NCBI RefSeq assembly: GCF_000720175.1
Contig: NZ_JOIX01000016.1
Span: forward strand, 1 to 64,000
DNA length: 64,000 bases
Source of the DNA: Streptomyces sp. NRRL S-337
GTDB taxonomy: Bacteria > Actinomycetota > Actinomycetes > Streptomycetales > Streptomycetaceae
Reading direction: 5' to 3'
Notes under the pieces: generated by a model
Told to the model about the DNA's origin: nothing
What the model saw: the letters and a program-made list of their open reading frames with translations, nothing else
The model's database searches: none
Translations under genes and position numbers: made by a program
In this document: in pieces, positions 1 through 7,786 of the stretch
How the letters are laid out: each line of letters opens with the position of its first letter
How positions within the stretch are numbered: the stretch's first letter is position 1

Positions 1-275
1 CCGGGAGCGGGCCGCCGCCCCGGGCGCGGCCGGCCTGCCCCGCAAGCCCCCGGCCGAGCCGTCCGCCCCCCCGCAGGCCCCCCCGGCGGTACGCCGGGCG
101 CCGCCGGGGGTGCCTGCGGGGGGACGGACGGCTCGGCCGGGGACTGGCGGCGCAGGACGGTCGTGCGCGGGTCGTCGTCCGGCTCCGGTGTCGCGGCCGC
201 CGCGGGCTGCCGGAGCGGCCGCGGGGGTATGGGCGGGACATGCCGCGGATCGACGAAGTCTGCGTCGGTGCTCAC
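1..275 (-). CDS. N-terminal fragment of an uncharacterised Pro/Ala-rich protein (cut by window edge)
   Basis: A minus-strand frame opens with GTG at 275 and stays open to base 1, giving about 91 residues. It begins MSTDADFVDPRHVPPIPP and continues rich in Pro, Ala, Gly and Arg, with a DDDPRTT stretch near residue 33. No transmembrane segment or known motif is visible in this part; such low-complexity N-termini precede membrane or kinase domains in many streptomycete proteins, but which one cannot be told here. The start is not supported by a strong ribosome binding site. In a GC-rich genome a 91-codon open frame alone is weak evidence, so this is a tentative call. Confidence 0.4.
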   Translation of the reverse strand, partial: MSTDADFVDPRHVPPIPPRPLRQPAAAATPEPDDDPRTTVLRRQSPAEPSVPPQAPPAAPGVPPGGPAGGRTARPGACGAGRPRPGRRPAP

Positions 276-622
276 CCGCGCTCCCCCTTGCGCCGTGGCC
301 CCCGGCCCCCGATCCGCAATCGGGGCAGGGGGGTTGGTATCCGGACAACACGCCGCTGACCTGCTGGTGGCGGTGTCGGGACACTCTACGGGCTGGTGCC
401 GCCGGTGCTCCAACCCTCCCCCAAGCTCTTAAGGAGCAGGGGGTACCCCCAACCAAGCTCTTAAGGAGCAGGGGGTACCCCCAACCAAGCTCTTAAGGAG
501 CAGGGGGCAACCCCAACCAAGCTCTGTCTGAAGGAGCAGGGGATACCCCCGGTCGCTGCCGTGTCCGGTCTGTCGGGATCTCACCCCTACCCAGTGGTAA
601 GAGGGTCTGGCAGGCTGCGGCC
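276..622. other. Intergenic region holding a tandem repeat
   Basis: This is the spacer between the left-edge minus-strand ORF and the plus-strand deaminase gene. Apart from the four-unit repeat (421-552) I see no coding frame with convincing start or codon usage. The last 60 bases before 623 should hold the deaminase promoter, but no clear -35/-10 pair stands out. Confidence 0.6.
421..552. repeat. Four tandem copies of a 32-bp intergenic repeat
   Basis: Units lie at 421-452, 453-484, 485-516 and a degenerate 517-552. Each has an AGCTCTTAAGGAGC core followed by the 12-bp palindrome GGGGGTACCCCC (intact in units 1 and 2, changed in 3 and 4). Units 1 and 2 are identical, unit 3 differs at the palindrome, and unit 4 carries extra bases in the core. 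The unit resembles a dispersed element I recall between streptomycete genes (AAGCTCT...GAGCAGGGGG), which normally occurs singly. Function unknown; it may fold into hairpins in RNA on either strand. Confidence 0.85.
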
Positions 623-1843
623 ATGTCCCAGCTGAGAGTCGATGCGTACGGCGACAAAGCCGCTTATGACCGGGCGACCGCCCACCTCGACGCGCCGCTG
701 GCCGTCGTCGACCTGCGGGCGTTCGACGTCAACGCGGCCGATCTGGTGCGCCGGGCGAAGGGGAAGCCGATCCGGGTGGCGAGCAAGTCGGTGCGCTGCC
801 GGGCCCTGCTGGAGCGGGTGCTGGCGCGGGAGGGCTTCGCCGGGATCATGAGTTTCACGCTGGCCGAGTCGCTGTGGCTGGCGCGCTCGGGTTTCGCGGA
901 CGTCCTGCTCGCGTACCCGTCGGCGGACCGGGCGGGGTTCGCCGAGCTGACCGCCGATCCGAAGCTCGCGGCCGCGGTGACGGTGATGGTCGACGATCCG
1001 GCGCAGCTGGCGCTGATCGACGCGGCCCGGCCCGCGGGGCGCGGCGGCGAGGAGGTCCGGGTGTGCCTGGAGCTGGACACCTCGTACCGGCTGCTGGGCG
1101 GGAAGGTGCGCTTCGGTGCCCGGCGCTCACCGCTGCGGGAGCCGTCCCAACTGGCCGCGCTGGCCCGGACGGTGGCGCGCCGCCCCGGTTTCCGGCTGGT
1201 GGGTCTGATGGCGTACGAGGGGCATGTGGCGGGGGTGGGTGACGAGGTCGACGGCAAGCCGGTGTTCTCCCGCACGGTCCGGATGATGCAGGCGGCGGCG
1301 CGCAAGGAGCTGGCGCAGCGGCGCTGGGAGGCCGTGCGGGCGGTGCGGGCGGTGGCGCCGCGGCTGGAGTTCGTCAACGGCGGCGGGACCGGCAGCGTGC
1401 AGCACACGGCAGCGGAGGCGGCGGTCACCGAGGTCGCGGCGGGTTCGGGGCTGTACGTGCCGCGGCTGTTCGACAACTTCCGTTCGTTCAGCGGCCGTCC
1501 GGCGGCGCTGTTCGCCCACCCGGTGGTGCGCCGGCCGGGGCCCGGGGTGGTGACGGTGCTGGGCGGTGGCTATCCGGCGTCGGGGGTGGCGGGCACGGAC
1601 CGGCTGCCGGTGCCGTATCTGCCGGCCGGGTTGCGCTACGACCCCCAGGAGGGCCCGGGCGAGGTGCAGACGCCGTTGCTGGGGGCGGCCGCGGACGGGC
1701 TGGCGATCGGCGACAAGGTGTGGTTCCGGCACGCCAAGGCCGGGGAGCTGTGCGAGCGGTTCGACGCGCTGCGGCTGATCGACGGGGACCGGGTGGTGGA
1801 CACCGTGCCGACGTACCGCGGGGAGGGCCGCACCTTCCTCTGA
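623..1843 (+). CDS. PLP-dependent amino acid deaminase/aldolase (alanine racemase N-terminal fold)
   Basis: 406 residues. The N-terminal half has the alanine-racemase-type TIM barrel of the D-threonine aldolase/D-serine dehydratase group: the segment IRVASKSVRC carries the Lys (residue 55) expected to form the PLP Schiff base, and FVNGGGTGS is a glycine-rich phosphate-binding loop. The C-terminal half (VTVLGGGYPASG, KVWFRHAKAGEL) matches the beta-domain with metal-binding His of D-threonine aldolase-like proteins. The likely role is cytosolic breakdown of a hydroxy amino acid, but the substrate cannot be read from sequence. ATG at 623 has only a weak Shine-Dalgarno sequence. The gene converges on the HAD phosphatase gene across a strong hairpin. 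Confidence 0.85.
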   Translation: MSQLRVDAYGDKAAYDRATAHLDAPLAVVDLRAFDVNAADLVRRAKGKPIRVASKSVRCRALLERVLAREGFAGIMSFTLAESLWLARSGFADVLLAYPSADRAGFAELTADPKLAAAVTVMVDDPAQLALIDAARPAGRGGEEVRVCLELDTSYRLLGGKVRFGARRSPLREPSQLAALARTVARRPGFRLVGLMAYEGHVAGVGDEVDGKPVFSRTVRMMQAAARKELAQRRWEAVRAVRAVAPRLEFVNGGGTGSVQHTAAEAAVTEVAAGSGLYVPRLFDNFRSFSGRPAALFAHPVVRRPGPGVVTVLGGGYPASGVAGTDRLPVPYLPAGLRYDPQEGPGEVQTPLLGAAADGLAIGDKVWFRHAKAGELCERFDALRLIDGDRVVDTVPTYRGEGRTFL

Positions 1844-1859
1844 GCGGTGCGGCCCTCCC
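1821..1859. terminator. Bidirectional hairpin terminator between convergent genes
   Basis: Perfect 14-bp arms GGGAGGGCCGCACC (1821-1834) and GGTGCGGCCCTCCC (1846-1859) enclose an 11-base loop containing the deaminase stop codon. There is no U-run, as is common in streptomycetes. It sits 20 bases from the end of the convergent phosphatase gene and can serve both. Confidence 0.85.
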
Positions 1860-1879
1860 GTGCGGTGACGTTCACCGGG

Positions 1880-3148
1880 TCAGTAGACGGTGTCCTGCTG
1901 GTCCGGGACCACCGAGCCGTCGGCGCGGTGGACGGGTCCGAGGGTGCCGTCCGGCCGGGTGTAGCCGGTGCTCGCGCAGGGGTACGGGTCGGCCTTGCGC
2001 TGCTTGGGCTCGATGAACATCGGGTTGACGATCCACCGGTGGTCGGCGTTGTCGTACGCCCGGCACATCAGCTCGGTCTTGTTGCGGTTGATGGCCAGGT
2101 GGCCGGCGGTGGCGTCGCCGACGAAGGTCACGTCGGTCTCGGCGTCGCCGGCCGCGAAGGCGGGGCGGTGCGCCCGGTCCTGCTGCTGCCAGGCCTTGGC
2201 GCCCTTGACGTGGAAGATCTCCTGGTTGATCCAGCAGCGCTTGCCGTCCATGTACGTCAGGACCTCGCCGTTGGTGTCCTTGACGTCACCGCAGCCCTCG
2301 ACGCCGGTGGTGAGCTTGCCGTCGCGGACCACGTTGCGGATGCCGATGATGTGGTCGCGGTCGATGCCCACACCAGGTGCCCAGGCACGGACCAGCGGCT
2401 CGGCGGAGGCGGAGACGATGTAGACGTCGAAGCCGGCCTTCTTGAGGGTGCCGATGAGGTCGCGCTGCTGCTCGTAGTAGCGGATGTATCCGGCCCACTT
2501 GTGTGTGCCGACGGTCTGCTCGGTACCGATCGGCGCGGCGAGGTTCTGGGTGCGGGCCTTGGCGGCGTACGAGGTCAGGGTGGCCGGGCTGTGCCCGGCG
2601 AACAGCTGGGTGATCCAGACGTAGGAGGGCACCGTGCGCCGGTGGTTCCACTCCCCCGCGAACGCGGGCTCGCCGCCGGAGGTCTTCTCGTCGTTGTAGA
2701 CGTCGAGGATCTCGTCGGTGCAGTCGGTGTCGGTCGACGTCGGCAGCGGATGGCCGGCGGGCACGGAGGTGCCGCAGGCCTTGGTGAGCGCGTCGGCGGC
2801 GGCGTCGGTCAGCCACTTGTTGGTGGCCTTCCAGCTCGCCGGGCGCAGCACCTTGTCGTGCCGGAGCATCCAGGCCAGCGTGGCGTCGGAGATGTCGTTC
2901 TTGACGACGGTGTTGTCCCAGTCGAAGGTCGCGACCGGCCGCGCTCCCCCGGATCCCGAGCAGCTGCCGCGCTCGTCGATCATCTTCTGCAGCTTGGCGT
3001 GGTTGTCGCCGTACCAGCCCTTGGAGACCTTGAGGGTGGGACAGCGGTGCGGGGCCGGCTGCGCGGTGGCCGTCTGCGCGACCGCGACGCCGCCTCCGAC
3101 GACCGCGAGGGCAGCACCCGCTGCCAGCCAGCGACGCTTGGTGAGCAT
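1880..3148 (-). CDS. Secreted HAD-superfamily phosphatase
   Basis: 422 residues from ATG at 3148, which follows an AGGAG six to eight bases upstream; a longer in-frame extension to 3214 lacks a ribosome site. Residues 1-31 (MLTKRRWLAAGAALAVVGG...) form a signal peptide ending near ATAQPA. HAD motif I is FDWDNTVV with nucleophile Asp76 and acid/base Asp78; VYIVSASAEP supplies the motif II Ser; FAAGDAETDVTFVGD gives motif IV. The protein resembles the phosphoserine-phosphatase-like HAD enzymes exported by streptomycetes. Extracellular phosphate release is inferred; substrate unknown. It is monocistronic, with terminators on both sides. Confidence 0.85.
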   Translation of the reverse strand: MLTKRRWLAAGAALAVVGGGVAVAQTATAQPAPHRCPTLKVSKGWYGDNHAKLQKMIDERGSCSGSGGARPVATFDWDNTVVKNDISDATLAWMLRHDKVLRPASWKATNKWLTDAAADALTKACGTSVPAGHPLPTSTDTDCTDEILDVYNDEKTSGGEPAFAGEWNHRRTVPSYVWITQLFAGHSPATLTSYAAKARTQNLAAPIGTEQTVGTHKWAGYIRYYEQQRDLIGTLKKAGFDVYIVSASAEPLVRAWAPGVGIDRDHIIGIRNVVRDGKLTTGVEGCGDVKDTNGEVLTYMDGKRCWINQEIFHVKGAKAWQQQDRAHRPAFAAGDAETDVTFVGDATAGHLAINRNKTELMCRAYDNADHRWIVNPMFIEPKQRKADPYPCASTGYTRPDGTLGPVHRADGSVVPDQQDTVY

Positions 3149-3195
3149 GGATGTAACTCCTGTCGAACGAAGGATCGAAGGCGGACGGTAGCGTA

Positions 3196-3229
3196 CGGCG
3201 GCCGGACGTCGCACGACATCCGGCCGCCG
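3196..3229 (-). terminator. Hairpin terminator after the SDR gene
   Basis: Arms CGGCGGCCGGA (3196-3206) and TCCGGCCGCCG (3219-3229) are perfectly complementary around a 12-base loop. It lies 32-65 bases past the stop of the SDR gene and before the phosphatase gene, so it closes the glnA4-ALDH-SDR transcript. Confidence 0.75.
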
Positions 3230-3260
3230 GGGCGCTTACGCGGAAGTGAACAACGAGCGA

Positions 3261-4061
3261 TCACACCGGCGTGACGTACGCTCCCGCGATGCCTCCGTCG
3301 ACCAGGAATTCGGCCGCGTTGACGAATGACGAGTCGTCACTGGCGAGGAAGGCGACCGCGGATGCGATCTCCTCGGGCTCGGCGAACCGGCCGACCGGGA
3401 CGTGCACCAGACGGCGCGCGGCGCGCTCGGGGTCCTTGGCGAACAGCTCCTTGAGCAGCGGGGTGTTGACCGGCCCGGGGCACAGGGCGTTGACCCGGAT
3501 GCCCTCCCGGGCGAACTGCACGCCCAGTTCGCGGGACATCGCCAGCACGCCGCCCTTGGAGGCGGTGTAGCTGATCTGGGAGGTGGCCGCGCCCATGACG
3601 GCCACGAAGGAGGCGGTGTTGATGATGGAACCGCCGCGTCCGGTCTGCTCGAACTGGCGCTGCATGTAGGGCAGGGCGTGCTTGCAGCAGAGGTAGACCG
3701 AGGTGAGGTTGACCTCCTGGACGCGCTTCCAGGCGTCCAGGCCGGTGGTGAGGATGGAGTCGTCGTCGGGCGGCGAGATGCCGGCGTTGTTGAAGGCGAT
3801 GTCGACCGAGCCGTAGGTGTCGAAGGCGGTCTTGTAGAGCGCCTCGACCTGCTCGGAGTCGGTCACGTCGACCTGGACGAAGATGCCGCCGACCTCTTCG
3901 GCGGCGGCCTTGCCGGCCGTCTCGTCGATGTCGGCGCAGACGACGTGGGCGCCTTCGGAAGCCAGTCGGCGGGCGGTGGCCAGGCCGATGCCGCTGCCGG
4001 CTCCGGTGATCACGGCGGTACGGCCGACGAGGCGGCGGCACACTGCGGTCTGGTCGGTCAC
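3261..4061 (-). CDS. SDR-family NAD(P)-dependent oxidoreductase
   Basis: 266 residues, classical short-chain dehydrogenase. The cofactor site is TGAGSGIG (residues 19-26), NNAG is at 91-94, and the catalytic set is Ser151 or 164, Tyr165 and Lys169 (SYTASKGG); the ADID motif after strand 2 suggests NAD preference. GTG at 4061 overlaps the TGA of the aldehyde dehydrogenase (GTGA), so the two are translationally coupled. As last gene of the glnA4 operon it probably acts in the same amine/alcohol degradation, for example oxidising a hydroxyl intermediate, but the step is not established by sequence. It corresponds in order to SCO1611 as I recall. Confidence 0.85.
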   Translation of the reverse strand: MTDQTAVCRRLVGRTAVITGAGSGIGLATARRLASEGAHVVCADIDETAGKAAAEEVGGIFVQVDVTDSEQVEALYKTAFDTYGSVDIAFNNAGISPPDDDSILTTGLDAWKRVQEVNLTSVYLCCKHALPYMQRQFEQTGRGGSIINTASFVAVMGAATSQISYTASKGGVLAMSRELGVQFAREGIRVNALCPGPVNTPLLKELFAKDPERAARRLVHVPVGRFAEPEEIASAVAFLASDDSSFVNAAEFLVDGGIAGAYVTPV

Positions 4062-5446
4062 GGGGACTCCTCGCTGGGCTCGGTGCTGATGAAGATGTTC
4101 TTGGTCTCGGTGAAGGCGGTGAGCGCGTCCGGGCCGAGCTCGCGCCCGAGGCCGGACTGCTTGAACCCGCCGAAGGGGGTCCAATAGCGCACGCTGCTGT
4201 GGGAGTTGACGGAGAGGTTGCCGGCCGCGACGGCTCGGGAGACGCGCAGCGCGCGGCCGACGTCGCGGGTCCAGAGGGAGCCGGAGAGGCCGTAGTCGGT
4301 GGCGTTGGCGATCCGGACCGCGTCGGCCTCGTCCTCGAAGGGGATGGCGACCGCGACCGGGCCGAAGATCTCCTCGACGGCCGTACGGTCGTCGGGGCGG
4401 CCTTCCAGGACGGTGGCGGGGTACCAGAAGCCCTTGCCCGTGGGGGCCTCGCCGCGGATGGCGGCCGGGGCGTCCTCGGGGACGTAGGACCGTACCCGCT
4501 CGCGCTGGGCGGCGGAGATCAGCGGGCCCATCCGGGTGGCGGGATCGGCCGGGTCGCCGACGGTGAACGCCTTGACCGCGGGCTCCAGGAGTTCCAGGAA
4601 GCGGTCGTAGACGCTGCGCTGGACGAGGATGCGGCTGCGGGCGCAGCAGTCCTGGCCGGTGTTGTCGAGGAAGGAGCCGGGGGCGGCGGCCGCGGCGGCC
4701 TCGATGTCGGCGTCGGCGAAGACGATGTTCGGGCTCTTGCCGCCGAGTTCGAGGGTGAGCCGCTTGGTCTGCGCGGCGCAGCGTGCGGCGATCTGCCGGC
4801 CGGTGGCGGTGGAGCCGGTGAAGACGACCTTGGCGACGCCGGGGTGGTCGACGAGTGCGGTGCCGGTGACCGGGCCCTCGCCGGGCAGGACCTGGAAGAG
4901 GTGCTCGGGGAGGCCGGCCTCCAGGGCGAGTGCGGCGAGCTTGAGGGCGGTGAGCGGGGTGGTCTCGGCGGGCTTCAGCAGGACCGCGTTGCCGGCCGCG
5001 AGGGCGGGGGCGGTGCCCCAGGCGGCGATCGGCATCGGGAAGTTCCAGGGGGCGATCACGGCGACCACGCCGAGCGGTTCCTGGACGGTGATGTTGAGGC
5101 CGCCGGCGACCGGGATCTGGGTGCCGGTCAGCCGCTCCACTCCCCCGGCGGCGTAGTGCAGCAGATCGCGGACGTTGCCCGCCTCCCACTGCGCGTTGCC
5201 CAGGGGGTGGCCGGCCTCGGTCCGTTCCAGCTCGGCGAGCTCGGGGATGTGGGCGTCGACGACGTCGGCGAAGCGGCGCAGGAGGCGGGCGCGGTCGCCG
5301 GGGGCCACCGCGGCCCAGGCCTCCTGGGCGGCCGCGGCCCGGCGGACCGCGGCGTCGACCTCTTCGGGAGAGGTGGTGGGAACGAGGGCCACCACTTCCT
5401 CGGTGGCCGGGTTGAGGATCTTCAGCTCGTGCGGACCATTGGACAC
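4058..5446 (-). CDS. Aldehyde dehydrogenase of the gamma-glutamyl amine pathway
   Basis: 462 residues, typical ALDH length. Visible catalytic elements: PWNFP with Asn135, FTGSTATG NAD loop (209-216), ELGGK with general base Glu233, and GQDCC with nucleophile Cys267. GTG at 5446 follows AAGGAAC. The gene starts 11 bases after the glutamine-synthetase-like ligase and overlaps the SDR gene by four bases. In polyamine and ethanolamine utilisation by gamma-glutamylation, an ALDH oxidises the gamma-glutamyl aldehyde to the acid before hydrolysis; this is the inferred role. Confidence 0.88.
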   Translation of the reverse strand: MSNGPHELKILNPATEEVVALVPTTSPEEVDAAVRRAAAAQEAWAAVAPGDRARLLRRFADVVDAHIPELAELERTEAGHPLGNAQWEAGNVRDLLHYAAGGVERLTGTQIPVAGGLNITVQEPLGVVAVIAPWNFPMPIAAWGTAPALAAGNAVLLKPAETTPLTALKLAALALEAGLPEHLFQVLPGEGPVTGTALVDHPGVAKVVFTGSTATGRQIAARCAAQTKRLTLELGGKSPNIVFADADIEAAAAAAPGSFLDNTGQDCCARSRILVQRSVYDRFLELLEPAVKAFTVGDPADPATRMGPLISAAQRERVRSYVPEDAPAAIRGEAPTGKGFWYPATVLEGRPDDRTAVEEIFGPVAVAIPFEDEADAVRIANATDYGLSGSLWTRDVGRALRVSRAVAAGNLSVNSHSSVRYWTPFGGFKQSGLGRELGPDALTAFTETKNIFISTEPSEESP

Positions 5447-5457
5447 AGCGTGGTTCC

Positions 5458-6825
5458 TTACATGCGCTCGAAGGAGCGGAAGCGCTCCCAGTCCGTGACG
5501 GCGGCGTCGTAGGCGTCCTGTTCGACGCGGGCCATGTGGCGGTAGTGGTCGACGACCTCGTCGCCGAAGGCCTCGCGGGCGATCGGGCTGCGCTCCCACA
5601 GCTCGGCGGCCTCGCGCAGGGTGGTGGGGACGTGCGCGGCGTCGCCGGCGTAGGCGTTGCCGGTGGTGGCGTCGGGGAGTTCCAGCTCGTGCTCGATGCC
5701 GTACAGGCCGGCCGCGACCATGCCGGCGACCGCGAGGTAGGGGTTGACGTCGCCGCCGGGGAGGCGGTTCTCCAGGCGGTGGGCGCGGCCGTGGCCGACG
5801 ACGCGCAGGGCGCAGGTGCGGTTGTCGGGGCCCCAGGCGACGGCGGTGGGCGCGAAGGAGCCGGGGCGGAAGCGCTTGTAGGAGTTGATGTTGGGGGCGT
5901 AGAAGAGCGTGAAGTCGCGCATCGCGGCGAGCTGGCCGGCGAGGAAGTGCCGCATGATCTGCGACATGCCGTACGGGCCGGAGTCGTCGGCGAGGACGGG
6001 GTGGCCCTGCTCGTCCTGGAGCGAGAGGTGGATGTGGCAGGAGTTGCCCTCGCGCTCGTCGTACTTGGCCATGAAGGTGAGCGCCATGCCCTCCTGGGCG
6101 GCGATCTCCTTGGCGCCGGTCTTGTAGATCGAGTGCTGGTCGCAGGTGGTGAGCGCCTCGTCGTAGACGAACACGATCTCGTGCTGGCCGAGGTTGCACT
6201 CGCCCTTGGCGGACTCGACGGTCATCCCGGCGGCGCCCATCTCGTTGCGGATGCGGCGCAGCACGGGCTCGACCCGGCCGGTGCCGAGGACGGAGTAGTC
6301 GCCGTTCCACTGGTTGGCCGGGTTCATGTCGCGGTAGCCGCGTGACCAGGCGTCCTCGTAGGAGTCCTTGAAGAGCATGAACTCCAGCTCGGTCCCGGCG
6401 AAGGCGCGCCAGCCGCGTTGGGCCAACCGGTCCAGCTGGCGGCGCAGGATCTGCCGGGGTGAGGCGGCGACCGGGGAGCCGTCGTGCCAGGCGAGGTCGG
6501 CGGTGATCAGGGCGGTGCCGGGGTTCCAGGGGGTGCGGCGCAGGGTACCGGTGTCGCCGTGCATGGCGAAGTCGCCGTAGCCGCGTTCCCAGGAGGACAT
6601 CGCGTAGCCGTCGACGGTGTTGAGGTCGACGTCGACGGCGAGGAGGTAGTTGCAGCCCTCCGTGCCGTGGTCGAGGACGGTCTCGAGGAAGTATCGGGCC
6701 GCGAACCGCTTGCCCTGGAGCCTGCCTTGCATATCGGTGAAGGCGAGGACGACAGTGTCGATCTCCCCGGCGTCGACGAGGACTCTGAGCTCCTCGACGG
6801 AGAGTGGGGGCGTGCGGTCTGCCAC
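5458..6825 (-). CDS. glnA4: Glutamine-synthetase-like gamma-glutamyl ligase (GlnA4 type)
   Basis: 455 residues with the whole GS fold: beta-grasp N-terminus (TDMQGRLQGKRF), GTELEFMLF and SAKGECNLGQHE metal-binding Glu/His sites, NSCHIHLSL, and the NRTCALR nucleotide-binding Arg segment. Unlike true GS it has no adenylylation-loop Tyr and belongs to the GlnA3/GlnA4 group that couples glutamate to amines. In S. coelicolor the homologous gene SCO1613 (glnA4) was described as gamma-glutamylethanolamide synthetase; the same neighbours here support that assignment over polyamine use. GTG at 6825 is chosen because AGGAGG lies seven bases upstream; the ATG at 6843 would place that site inside the gene. 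Confidence 0.85.
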   Translation of the reverse strand: MADRTPPLSVEELRVLVDAGEIDTVVLAFTDMQGRLQGKRFAARYFLETVLDHGTEGCNYLLAVDVDLNTVDGYAMSSWERGYGDFAMHGDTGTLRRTPWNPGTALITADLAWHDGSPVAASPRQILRRQLDRLAQRGWRAFAGTELEFMLFKDSYEDAWSRGYRDMNPANQWNGDYSVLGTGRVEPVLRRIRNEMGAAGMTVESAKGECNLGQHEIVFVYDEALTTCDQHSIYKTGAKEIAAQEGMALTFMAKYDEREGNSCHIHLSLQDEQGHPVLADDSGPYGMSQIMRHFLAGQLAAMRDFTLFYAPNINSYKRFRPGSFAPTAVAWGPDNRTCALRVVGHGRAHRLENRLPGGDVNPYLAVAGMVAAGLYGIEHELELPDATTGNAYAGDAAHVPTTLREAAELWERSPIAREAFGDEVVDHYRHMARVEQDAYDAAVTDWERFRSFERM

Positions 6826-6858
6826 GGTGTTGCCTCCTGTCACTGCATCCGGAGGTCA

Positions 6859-6880
6859 TAAGGTAGGCACACGAACCATT
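6859..6880. promoter_or_regulatory. Candidate operator between glnA4 and the GntR regulator gene
   Basis: TAAGGT (6859-6864) and ACCATT (6875-6880) are separated by 10 bases and lie within the 73-bp divergent spacer. The half-sites and spacing match the perfect palindrome at 7702-7723 before the permease gene (AAAGGT-N10-ACCTTT). It would control both glnA4 and the regulator. Confidence 0.65.
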
Positions 6881-6898
6881 GATTGGGAAGGGGTGTCG

Positions 6899-7618
6899 AT
6901 GGACGGGACGGACGACCGGCTGGCGCCGGTGCTGCGGCCGGTGCGCGCGGGCAACGGCTTCGAGGAGGCGCTGGAGCAGATACTCCAGATCGTCCGGCTC
7001 GGCCTGGTCCAGCAGGGCGAACGGCTGCCCGCGGAACGGGAGTTGGCCGAGCGGCTGCAGATCAGCCGGGTCACCCTGCGCGAGGTGCTCAAGGTGCTCC
7101 AGGACGAGGGGCTGGTGGAGAGCCGGCGCGGGCGGTACGGCGGCACATTCGTCCGGGTGCGCGCCGAGAACCACGGCGAGGCCGAGCTGCGCCGCCGGAT
7201 CGAGAAGATCGACGTCGAGGACACCCTGCGGTTCCGGGAGGTGCTGGAGGTGGGCGCGGCCGGGCTGTGCGCGGCGCACGGGCTGACCGACGAGCAGGCC
7301 GGGCGGCTGCGCGAGGCGCTGGCCGCGACGCAGGACGCGCCGCTCGCCGACTACCGCCGGCGCGACACCCTGTTCCACCTCACCCTCGCCGAGCTGTCCG
7401 GCTCGGTGTCGCTGGCCGCGCAGTACGCCGCGGTCCGGGCGAACGTCAACGACCTGCTGGACTGCATCCCGCTGCTGGTCCGCAACCTGGAGCATTCGCA
7501 GACCCAGCACGCGGCGCTGGTGGAGGCCGTGCTGGAGGGCGATGCGGACGGGGCGCGCGAGGTGATGCGGGAGCACTGCTGCGGCACCGCGGCGCTGCTC
7601 CGGGGCTTCCTTTCGTGA
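6899..7618 (+). CDS. epuRI: FadR/GntR-family regulator of the gamma-glutamyl cluster
   Basis: 239 residues. Residues ~20-85 are a GntR winged helix (GERLPAERELAERLQISRVTLREVLKVLQDEGLVESR split over recognition helix and wing); residues ~100-235 are an all-helical FadR-type FCD domain with the metal/ligand-binding Asp/His pattern (RFREVLEVGAAG, RRDTLFHLTLAELSG, HAALVEAVLEGD). Such FCD domains bind small carboxylates or amino-acid derivatives. It is divergent from glnA4, as EpuRI (SCO1614) is in S. coelicolor, and probably represses glnA4 and the permease through the shared boxes. ATG at 6899 follows GAAGGGG. Confidence 0.8.
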   Translation: MDGTDDRLAPVLRPVRAGNGFEEALEQILQIVRLGLVQQGERLPAERELAERLQISRVTLREVLKVLQDEGLVESRRGRYGGTFVRVRAENHGEAELRRRIEKIDVEDTLRFREVLEVGAAGLCAAHGLTDEQAGRLREALAATQDAPLADYRRRDTLFHLTLAELSGSVSLAAQYAAVRANVNDLLDCIPLLVRNLEHSQTQHAALVEAVLEGDADGAREVMREHCCGTAALLRGFLS

Positions 7619-7701
7619 CGCTTGCGCCACTCGCCGGGCCCCGAAACCCGCCCGTTACAAGATTTTCCCGCCGGGGTCTTGCGCTCAGCCGACCCGAAGA
7701 C

Positions 7702-7723
7702 AAAGGTATCGGCCCATACCTTT
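7702..7723. promoter_or_regulatory. Perfect palindromic operator upstream of the permease gene
   Basis: AAAGGTAT (7702-7709), six spacer bases, ATACCTTT (7716-7723). It lies 64 bases before the GTG start of the permease. Core AAGGT-N10-ACC is shared with 6859-6880, which points to the adjacent FadR-type regulator. Confidence 0.75.
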
Positions 7724-7786
7724 ATTGCGGGGCTGGTAGCGGTACGGCCGTACCCGCCGCGGATCATCGAGGCCCTCGGAGGCGTG

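Noticed and set aside
1847..3274. Plus-strand 475-codon frame opposite the HAD phosphatase
   Set aside because: Mirror of a real gene, rich in Val/Gly/Asp; the minus-strand protein has signal peptide and HAD motifs.
4058..7630. A 1190-codon open frame on minus strand
   Set aside because: Only its C-terminal part is the ALDH; the rest is an antisense/out-of-frame shadow over glnA4 and the regulator, rich in Arg/Pro/His.
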